Shown here one piece after another: positions 57,664 through 64,000 of a stretch of 64,000 nucleotides of DNA (position 1 is the stretch's first letter; the number at the start of each line of letters is the position of its first letter). The notes under the pieces are model-generated. The model was not told where the DNA came from. It was given only the letters and a program-made list of their open reading frames with translations, and did not search any database. Source of the stretch: Candidatus Aminicenantota bacterium (GTDB lineage: Bacteria; Acidobacteriota; Aminicenantia; S016-38). The stretch is from positions 124,001-188,000 of the forward strand of contig JAMOUJ010000006.1 of assembly GCA_027068075.1 (NCBI GenBank), in the 5' to 3' direction. A program made the position numbers and the translations under genes.

Positions 57664-58889
57664 CCCTCCAGAATGGGAAGCCTTATGGTAAGGTGAACCC
57701 TTCCCTCCTTCTCCCAGAGGGTTACATTTCCCGCATAGGCCCTGGTAACTACTCCGTGAACCAGGGTCAGACCCAGTCCCGTTCTTCCCCAGGTGGAGAA
57801 GAAGGGTTCAAAGGCCCTTTCTTCGGCTTCCCTTTCCAGGGGGCCGCGGTTTGAAACCTCCAGGACCACATGCTGGTCTTCCCTTCGCAGGGAAGCCCTC
57901 ACCTCTCCCATCCTTTCGGCGTTGTCCTTTATTTCCCGGAGCACCAGGGAAAAGAGGGCCCTGTCCACGGGAAATCCCAGGTGAGGATAATCTCCGGGAA
58001 ATAGGGAGGTCACCAGGGCCCCGATGTCCACCTCCTGCCCCAGTTCGTCCTTGCGGAAGCCGAAGACCTCCGTGGTTTTGGCGAGGAGGTCCGAAGCCTC
58101 CACCGCCGGGCGAAATATGGCCTCTGCGGAGGAATTACCTTGAAGTTGAAGGAGTTGGGCCCGGGCTATTACCGATGTGAGTTTGTTGTTGGCCTTGTGG
58201 ATTATGGAGGAAAACAAAGCCGACGAGGCCTTGCTGTGGAAGCCCCGGTAGAGAAGGGCCACCCGCCCCTGTTTTTCTTCTTCCCCTTTTATGTAAACCC
58301 TTTGGCCCTGGACCTCCAGTTTACCCTCCAGAAAAAGCCTTACGGCTTCGGGGTATATCCTGTGCTCCTCCCTTAATATTCTTTCTGATAGACTTTCTTC
58401 GGTGTCGTCCTGGTATACGGGCACCACGGCCTGGAGGATCACGGGGCCGCTGTCCACCCCTTCGTCCACGAAGTGGACGGTGGCTCCACTGAACCTTACC
58501 CCGTAATCCACCGCCTGCTTCTGGGCGTGGAGACCGGGAAAAGAAGGAAGAAGGGCAGGGTGGATGTTCATTATTTTCAGCGGAAATTTTCGGATGAATT
58601 CCGGTGAGAGGATCCTCATGTAGCCCGCCAGGCAGATGAGGTCTATCTTCCTCTCTTCAATGGCCCTGGCCATGGCCAGGTCAAAGGACACCCTGTCCGG
58701 GTAATCCTTCCTCCGGAAGTAGAGGGTTTCTATGCCGTATTCCCTGGCGGAGGCGGCTCCAGGGGCATTTTTTTTGTCGGTGATAACCAGAACTATTTCC
58801 CCGGGAATTTTTCCTTCCCTGGTGGCTCTGTAAAGGGCCCTGAAGTTGGAACCCCTGCCGGAAAGCAGGACGGCTATCCTTCCCTTCAT
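57660..58889 (-). CDS. purN: phosphoribosylglycinamide formyltransferase fused to a histidine-kinase-like module
   Basis: Residues 1-200 form an intact PurN, which formylates GAR in purine synthesis: LLSGRGSNF at 8-16, N108 and H110 in IMNIHPALLPSFPG, and D146 in DEGVDSGPVI. After a short linker, residues 215-409 resemble a histidine kinase: an H-box-like SIIHKANNKLTSV (H231), an N box with N323, an F box AFEPFFST, and GRTGLGL (368-374). The G1 box is SNRGP in place of D-x-G-x-G. The ATG at 58889 overlaps the purM stop (ATGA). The frame is continuous, and the ATG further upstream lies inside purM. Normal PurN proteins end near residue 200. Confidence 0.88.
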   Translation of the reverse strand: MKGRIAVLLSGRGSNFRALYRATREGKIPGEIVLVITDKKNAPGAASAREYGIETLYFRRKDYPDRVSFDLAMARAIEERKIDLICLAGYMRILSPEFIRKFPLKIMNIHPALLPSFPGLHAQKQAVDYGVRFSGATVHFVDEGVDSGPVILQAVVPVYQDDTEESLSERILREEHRIYPEAVRLFLEGKLEVQGQRVYIKGEEEKQGRVALLYRGFHSKASSALFSSIIHKANNKLTSVIARAQLLQLQGNSSAEAIFRPAVEASDLLAKTTEVFGFRKDELGQEVDIGALVTSLFPGDYPHLGFPVDRALFSLVLREIKDNAERMGEVRASLRREDQHVVLEVSNRGPLEREAEERAFEPFFSTWGRTGLGLTLVHGVVTRAYAGNVTLWEKEGRVHLTIRLPILEG

Positions 58890-59869
58890 ATTATCTCTAC
58901 CCCCTCTCCCTTCTCCATTTTTCCTATAATCCAGAAATCCTCTCCCCTTTCCCTGAGGTAGTCCTTCAGGCCATCCTTCCCCACGATTATCATGCCGATG
59001 CCCATGTTGAAACTCCTGTAGGCCTCCTCTTCGCTGACCCCTCCCTTTTCCACCAGAAACCTGAAGATCTCCGGCACCGGCCATGTATCCTTTTTTATTA
59101 CGGCCTTGAGACCCGGGGGGATTATCCTGATGAGGTTTCCCGGTATCCCTCCCCCGGTTATGTGGGCCATGCCCTTTATCTTTTCCCTGGCATCTTTAAG
59201 CAAGGTGTAGTATTCCCTGTGGACCCTGAGGAGTTCGTCGGCAAAGGTGGTCTGCGGGTCCCAGGGCAGGGGGGTTTCCGGCTTGAGGCCCAGTTTCTCA
59301 AAGATTATCTTCCTGGCCAGGGAATATCCGTTGGTGTGGAGGCCGTTGGAGGGAAGCCCGATGAGTTCGTCCCCCTCCCTGATTTCGCTTCCGTCTATAA
59401 TCTTCCCCTCTATCTTTCCCACGATGAAACCCACCAGGTCGTATTCGCCTTCCCGGTAGAAGCCCGGCATCTCCGCCGTTTCTCCCCCCAGAATGAGGCA
59501 GTTCACCCGGGAGCAGGCCCTGGCAAAGCCGTCCATTATTTGACCCAGAACCTCCAGTTCCAGTTTTCCCATGGCGATGTAGTCCATGAAGAAAAGGGGA
59601 TCCGCTCCGTGGACGAATATGTCGTTTACGCAGTGGTTTACCAGGTCCTGGCCCACAGTATTGTGCCTTCCGGTCATAAAGGCCACCCGGAGTTTGGTGC
59701 CCACTCCGTCGGCACTGGCTATCAGGCGGGTTCCTCCGACTTCGTAAATCCCTCCGAAAAGGCCAAATTGGGAGGGGGAAACCCCGTATTTCTTTAAAGT
59801 TTCTCCTATGAGTTTAACCGCCCTTTCGGCCTTGTCCAGGTCAACTCCGGCTTCCCTGTAGGTTACCAT
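58886..59869 (-). CDS. purM: phosphoribosylformylglycinamidine cyclo-ligase (AIR synthetase)
   Basis: PurM closes the imidazole ring of AIR with ATP. The 327-residue protein has DGVGTKLRVAF, VNDIFVHGADPLFFMDY, LILGGETAEMPGFY and AHITGGGIPGNLIRI. It has GGAGGT before the ATG. It overlaps the peptidase gene by 7 nt and the purN fusion by 4 nt. PurM and PurN act two steps apart in the pathway and are often adjacent. Confidence 0.96.
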   Translation of the reverse strand: MVTYREAGVDLDKAERAVKLIGETLKKYGVSPSQFGLFGGIYEVGGTRLIASADGVGTKLRVAFMTGRHNTVGQDLVNHCVNDIFVHGADPLFFMDYIAMGKLELEVLGQIMDGFARACSRVNCLILGGETAEMPGFYREGEYDLVGFIVGKIEGKIIDGSEIREGDELIGLPSNGLHTNGYSLARKIIFEKLGLKPETPLPWDPQTTFADELLRVHREYYTLLKDAREKIKGMAHITGGGIPGNLIRIIPPGLKAVIKKDTWPVPEIFRFLVEKGGVSEEEAYRSFNMGIGMIIVGKDGLKDYLRERGEDFWIIGKMEKGEGVEII

Positions 59870-62316
59870 TTTACCTCCGGATAAAACATGGCGTTCAGCA
59901 GGAACCTGAAGGTGCCCGCGGCCTGGGCCCTGTAGAGGGCGTCTATCCCTATGAGGTGAAAGGCTCCCTTCCGGTATTTGATGTCCACCACCGCCGCCAG
60001 CCTCTTCAAGTACTTTTCTCCCTGGAGGTATCCCGCCAGGAAGAAGTCATCCTGGGGATAATAGGCCACCACCCTCCGGTGCACATAGGGCCTGAGGGGA
60101 GGGAAGGTCCGCATGGCCACCGACTGATAGAAGACCGCCGGGGTCTCCTCCTTGAAACCCAGTCCCAGGGGTAGGTGGTTTTTGACCTTTATCCTCATCA
60201 GGGCGTGGGGACAGAAGAAGTCCTTGGCCCGGGAAAGTCCGTCCATCACCGGAAGCCGGAAGGCCTCCCAGGCCAGACCCACGGCCTGACCCATGAGCAC
60301 GAGCCTGCCTCCGGAGGAGACGAACCTGGTGAGGTTTTTGATTCCCTCCTTGGTGATGCCTCCCATGTATTTTTTGGGGAGGTTGAGGTACCAGCGATAC
60401 CTTCCCGTGGGCTTTATGTTCCCCATGATGAATCTGGGGCTGAGGGATGGGAAGAAGATGAGATCGTAGTCCTTCAGGTTCCCTTTATTTATGTCCTCGT
60501 TGTGGATCACCTTGTAGGGGACACCGTATTCGTCCAGGAAGTACCTAAGCCATCCTTCGGTCATAACATGGCCCCATTGTTTGTAAACCGCTATTCTGGG
60601 AAATTTCACCGACACGAAGTCCTTAAGTTCTGTCCTTCCCCGGAGGGTTATGTGGTTTTCTTCGGCCAGTTGGGAGGCCAGTTTTCCGCTACCCTTGAAG
60701 CATATTTCCCCGCTGGTGGGGTTTCTGTAAATCCTGGCACCTTCCCTGGCGGCCTTTATCATGGCCCTGTAGGTGTAGTTGATGGAGGGGGAACCGCAGA
60801 AATAGGGCCCTTCTCCCAGAACCTTCCCTTCGGGATAGGGGTTTTTCACCTCCTCCACCGCAGCCTTAACCGGGTGGTCCATGGCCTCGTATTTCACCCC
60901 CATGAAGCCAGGCAGGTTCGTGGTGGTGACATCGTAGGGTCTTTCTTCCAGAGGGTATTTGTACCTCTTGAAAAGTTCCACGATGTAGGGCCTGTAGGGT
61001 TGGTCCAGAGGAATCAGGAAATCCCCGGCCTTAACCCCCTCTCCGTCTTCCTTTACCCTGTAGACCTTCACGCCTCCCCAGAGCAGTCTTTCCACCATCT
61101 TGGCGGCCCTGACCGGGTCTTCTTGCTCCATGGGGATGAGGTAGGCGTAGGGCCTTTCCGTTTTTCCCAGTTTCTCTTCCTGTCGGTTTATCTTGAAGAT
61201 AGTTCCCAGGATTTCCCGGGGATGCTGAGCCACATAGTGAAGGCCTGCCAGGGATAGTTCCAATTCGTATTCCACTATGTCCCGGAGCCTCCACCATCCT
61301 CCCTTCCAGGGGTTGGGGAAGGCCACCCTTTTCCCGTAGGCCCTATCGCTCCAGGATATGGAAAGTTCCGTGGGCTCCACATAAATTGGGGTGGCCAGTT
61401 TGGTGCTGGCCATTTCGGAAAGGAGCCCTATGGAGTTGTGGAACCAGGCGGTATCGTCCAGGGCGCCTATCCACCACGCCGTAAAGAGTTCGTAGGACAA
61501 TACCCCGGTTTTGCCGCTGTCCTCCACCCTGTAGGTCATGTATGTCCCCATGAGGTTTATGAGCCTCCAGACCAGGGGGTTTACGGAGAAGGAGGGTGGT
61601 TCCTTGAAGGGGGGAAGAAAGAGCCTGGCCCCGGTGGAACCCATCTGGTGCTCGTCCAGGATGACCACAGGAAACCACTCCCTGTAGAAAACCCTGGTCA
61701 GGTTTCTGCTTTCTACCAGGTTAAGCATGTACCAGTCTCGGTTGTTGTCGTGGCCGGCGTAGTGATGATAAAGCCACGGCATGGCCTTTCCCTCGTCCTC
61801 CGTTCCCAGGGTCTTGCGATACCAGTCCACCACCATGTCCACCCCGTCGGGATTGGCGGAGGGAACCAAAAGGAAGATGACATTGTCCAGGATTTCCCGG
61901 GCCCTGGGGTCCTTTTCCGCCACCAGACGGTAGGCCAGTTCCATGGACATCTGGGAGGCCCCTATCTCCGTGGAGTGGATGGTGCAGGAGATAAGAAATA
62001 CTGGTTTGGCCTTCTCCACCACCGAGGGATCTTTGCCCAGGTAGAGGTCCCGGGCCAGTGTTTTGTATTCGTCCAGGGAGGCCATGTTCTTCTCCGAGGT
62101 GATTACCGCCATGAACATGTCCTTTCCCAGGGTGGTTTTTCCAATCTTAACCAGTTTCAGCCTTCCGGTCTTTTCCAGGGTTTTCAGGTAGGAGATTATC
62201 TGGCCGTAGTCCGCCAGTTTTTTGTCCGCTCCAACCCTGAAGCCCAGAAATTTTTCCGGGGGGGTTACCGCCCACGAAAACCAGAGCATTAAAAATAGAA
62301 TTATTGCTTTTCTCAT
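59863..62316 (-). CDS. secreted M14-family metallocarboxypeptidase with GATase1-like C-terminal domain
   Basis: ATG 62316 is chosen over 62328 because GGAGG stands 5 nt before it; this gives 817 residues and a signal peptide (MRKAIILFLMLWFSWA). Residues 30-350 form the zinc peptidase: the HxxE motif in CTIHSTEIGASQ, VPSANPDGVDMVVDW, NNRDWYMLNLVES and VVILDEHQMG. The C-terminal half has a glutamine-amidotransferase-like fold (YDLIFFPSLSPRF, SSGGRLVLMGQAVG). This architecture is found in large secreted M14 proteins; it suggests protein or peptide scavenging in the periplasm or outside. Confidence 0.88.
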   Translation of the reverse strand: MRKAIILFLMLWFSWAVTPPEKFLGFRVGADKKLADYGQIISYLKTLEKTGRLKLVKIGKTTLGKDMFMAVITSEKNMASLDEYKTLARDLYLGKDPSVVEKAKPVFLISCTIHSTEIGASQMSMELAYRLVAEKDPRAREILDNVIFLLVPSANPDGVDMVVDWYRKTLGTEDEGKAMPWLYHHYAGHDNNRDWYMLNLVESRNLTRVFYREWFPVVILDEHQMGSTGARLFLPPFKEPPSFSVNPLVWRLINLMGTYMTYRVEDSGKTGVLSYELFTAWWIGALDDTAWFHNSIGLLSEMASTKLATPIYVEPTELSISWSDRAYGKRVAFPNPWKGGWWRLRDIVEYELELSLAGLHYVAQHPREILGTIFKINRQEEKLGKTERPYAYLIPMEQEDPVRAAKMVERLLWGGVKVYRVKEDGEGVKAGDFLIPLDQPYRPYIVELFKRYKYPLEERPYDVTTTNLPGFMGVKYEAMDHPVKAAVEEVKNPYPEGKVLGEGPYFCGSPSINYTYRAMIKAAREGARIYRNPTSGEICFKGSGKLASQLAEENHITLRGRTELKDFVSVKFPRIAVYKQWGHVMTEGWLRYFLDEYGVPYKVIHNEDINKGNLKDYDLIFFPSLSPRFIMGNIKPTGRYRWYLNLPKKYMGGITKEGIKNLTRFVSSGGRLVLMGQAVGLAWEAFRLPVMDGLSRAKDFFCPHALMRIKVKNHLPLGLGFKEETPAVFYQSVAMRTFPPLRPYVHRRVVAYYPQDDFFLAGYLQGEKYLKRLAAVVDIKYRKGAFHLIGIDALYRAQAAGTFRFLLNAMFYPEVKW

Positions 62317-62337
62317 TTTTGCCTCCATGGAATTATT

Positions 62338-64000
62338 TTAGAACTGTCTTTGATAAAATGGCAACAATTTGTGGCAGGCCCCCGGCAGGAATCCCCTGAT
62401 CCTTAAAAGGCCGCCGAATTTAATCCTCAGTTTCAGGGTTTTCCCCGGAGGAAGGTGTTGCCAGGTGCCCAGAACGGGTAAATATTCTGCGGGGGAGGGG
62501 GAGGGAAGGGAGATTTCCACCGGAACGGTCCGGGGTTCGGAGTTTTCCCACCCCACCCCGGTGAAATTGATGAGGATTATGCGGAGTCCGGAGGGGGAAC
62601 ACCAGAAGGTGGCTGCGACGGTGGATGGGGCCTTTATTTTCACCGGGGGAGTTTCCCCTGTCCGGTTTAAAACTTCCCTTACGAATTCAATCCTCTCCCT
62701 TTCCGCATTTTCGGCGGAGGTTTCATCGCCGGTTATGTCCCAGGGGGCTCCGTACCAGAAATAATACTTTTCGTGGGGGATGCCGGAGTAAACCGAGAGG
62801 CCCTTTCCGAAGGGGTTGATGTGAACCGTGGGAACAGGCCTTGAAATTCCCAGAAGGTCCTCCAGGGCAAACCTTCCCCGGGGTCTCCCCCACCGGTCGT
62901 AGAGGGAGGTTCTTTCGGTGGCCACCAATTTTCCGCCTTCCTCCACATATCTCCTTATCTCTTCTGCCTCCTCCTTTCCCATGGCGGAGAAGTCCGGGAG
63001 GATGAGAACCGGAAGGGCCGAGAGGGGAAAACTCCCCAGGTCCCGGGCGTGTATCACCACGAAGGGGATGTGGCTCTGGAGGAGAAGCATAACGGTTCCG
63101 TAGAGACTATCGGGGTATTCTCCCGTTTCCCAGTCGCCCCGGGAGAGGTAATCCAGGGTGTTCCGGGAAAGGACCACCCCGGCAAAGGGCAGGGGGGAGG
63201 AAGAGGGTTCGTATATGTCGCTGCGATGCTGGTTTATCCAACGGAAGATTCTCCTCCTGAGTTCCGGCGAGGGAATCCCGCTCATGGTCTCGTTCCCCGA
63301 GGTGTAATAGGAAAACCCGTGGAGGACGAGGGAGGCGGCGTGGAGTTTCACGGTGGCTTCAAGGTCAGGAACCCAGCGGAAAACATAACTCAGGGACCAG
63401 GAGGGCTTCCCAGCGGTCCAGTCAATGTGTTTCCAGGTGATAACCCTGGCCAGAAAATGCAACCAGGTGTAGAGTTGGGCGGTTTCCTCCACACCGCCGA
63501 CTTCGTGGGCCACAAGGTCCGCCTTGAGGGCCATGTCCCGGGGGTCAGAGCCCGTCTGGGTGCAGAAAACCGAATAGTCCACCGCCGTTTCCACCGCCAG
63601 GAGGAAGTCTTCGTTGACCTCCCGAAGTCTCCGGGCGTATTCCTCCATGAATTCGCCGATTAACCGATAACGCCATTCTACGAATTCCAGCCAGTTTTCG
63701 TCCTTCCAATCCGGGGTAAGGGGTGGTTTGGGCAGGGAGCGACCGGTTTGTTTTTCAAACAATTCCCGGGCGTATTTGCCCACATCGGGCCACTGATCCA
63801 TCCAGGTCTCGCCGTAATCTCCCCGGAGAAAGGGAACATCCAGCCAGAGGCCGTCCGCTCCGGAAAGGGCCATTTTTTCCGCCTGCCTCAGGTGTAATTC
63901 CCGAACTTCCGGGTGGGCCGGGGTAAGCCATACATCCTCGCATGTGGGACACACCCAGAAGGGCATTCCAGGAAGGGACCCGAAGAAAACGGCCCTCCTT
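62338..64000 (-). CDS. glycoside-hydrolase-like protein (beta-galactosidase-type TIM barrel), cut by window end
   Basis: The frame stays open to the right edge, so the N-terminus lies outside; the ATG at 63966 is internal. The visible part has GADGLWLDVPF and GDYGETWMDQW of a catalytic-barrel type. A GATase1-like (beta-galactosidase trimerisation-like) domain follows with VLILPDFSAMGKEEAEEI and VEEGGKLVATERTSLYDRWG. A C-terminal beta-sandwich ends it. Such proteins include GH42-like and related uncharacterised enzymes. No definite acid/base pair can be named. It precedes the M14 gene by 21 nt. Confidence 0.65.
   Translation of the reverse strand, partial: RRAVFFGSLPGMPFWVCPTCEDVWLTPAHPEVRELHLRQAEKMALSGADGLWLDVPFLRGDYGETWMDQWPDVGKYARELFEKQTGRSLPKPPLTPDWKDENWLEFVEWRYRLIGEFMEEYARRLREVNEDFLLAVETAVDYSVFCTQTGSDPRDMALKADLVAHEVGGVEETAQLYTWLHFLARVITWKHIDWTAGKPSWSLSYVFRWVPDLEATVKLHAASLVLHGFSYYTSGNETMSGIPSPELRRRIFRWINQHRSDIYEPSSSPLPFAGVVLSRNTLDYLSRGDWETGEYPDSLYGTVMLLLQSHIPFVVIHARDLGSFPLSALPVLILPDFSAMGKEEAEEIRRYVEEGGKLVATERTSLYDRWGRPRGRFALEDLLGISRPVPTVHINPFGKGLSVYSGIPHEKYYFWYGAPWDITGDETSAENAERERIEFVREVLNRTGETPPVKIKAPSTVAATFWCSPSGLRIILINFTGVGWENSEPRTVPVEISLPSPSPAEYLPVLGTWQHLPPGKTLKLRIKFGGLLRIRGFLPGACHKLLPFYQRQF

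Noticed and set aside
58890-59084. Longer start of the purN fusion gene
   Set aside because: These codons are the shadow of purM; the PurN fold starts at ATG 58889 with an ATGA overlap.
1-64000. CRISPR arrays, rRNA genes, insertion-sequence transposases, phage genes
   Set aside because: I saw no regularly spaced repeats, no rRNA sequence, and no transposase, integrase or phage structural gene; the only repeat cluster is that around the ATPase.

Overview
The window is 64 kb of bacterial chromosome. Several features suggest a diderm, anaerobic, amino-acid-fermenting and perhaps thermophilic bacterium. These are a predicted outer-membrane beta-barrel (51820-53052), a LolA-like protein and an MMPL exporter; an oxygen-sensitive indolepyruvate ferredoxin oxidoreductase next to butyrate-kinase-type genes; several iron-sulfur proteins; and proteins rich in Lys/Glu with AGG/AGA arginine codons. 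No rRNA or marker gene is present. An Acidobacteriota/Aminicenantia-like or similar deep lineage is only a guess. Most of the window is moderately GC-rich, packed, and full of ATGA-type overlaps. The stretch at about 37.9-43.9 kb is clearly AT-rich and looks acquired.

Layout. 1-5839 (+): the 3' part of a complex I operon (nuoE-F-G-H-I), a receiver-DUF4388 response regulator and ispD. 5836-17864 (-): one long run, panB-panC-panD, a polytopic GT-C-like protein, a Na+/Ca2+ exchanger, an RmlD-like reductase, a ZIP transporter, a small membrane protein, pncA-pncB, two GT4 glycosyltransferases and a membrane ferredoxin. 17941-21790 (+): hypB and truD, then four tRNA genes (Glu and Gln on minus, Ala and Leu on plus) and sppA. 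21699-29488 (-): FHA protein, giant SEDS protein, giant class B PBP and sfsA. 29559-31127 (+): an odd carbamoyltransferase. 31124-37889: maeB (-), diverging from buk-ptb-iorA-iorB-ptb2 (+), which together can turn 2-keto acids into acids with ATP gain.

37.9-46.1 kb: an accessory region with an AlwI-type endonuclease, two beta-class methyltransferases, a large PD-(D/E)XK protein, and a DUF4143-type ATPase flanked by decayed partial copies of itself and of a CorA-like 5' end. 46146-51757 (-): ruvB, ruvA, ruvC (apparently starting at CTG), yebC; and lepB-trmO-hutU. 51820-56760 (-): DUF1302-like barrel, LolA-like protein, MMPL exporter and a TetR regulator with two matching 20-bp operators. 56920-64000: a class II amidotransferase-like protein without its nucleophilic Cys (+), facing a minus-strand run of a sugar-hydrolase-like protein (cut by the window), an M14 peptidase, purM, and purN fused to a histidine-kinase-like module.

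The most notable points are: the PurN-histidine kinase fusion; the FHA-SEDS-PBP operon with very large extensions; a recurrent promoter layout in which a -10 box ends exactly 6 nt before the start codon, implying much leaderless transcription; the ATPase/CorA repeat cluster; and two enzyme homologues that have lost catalytic residues.
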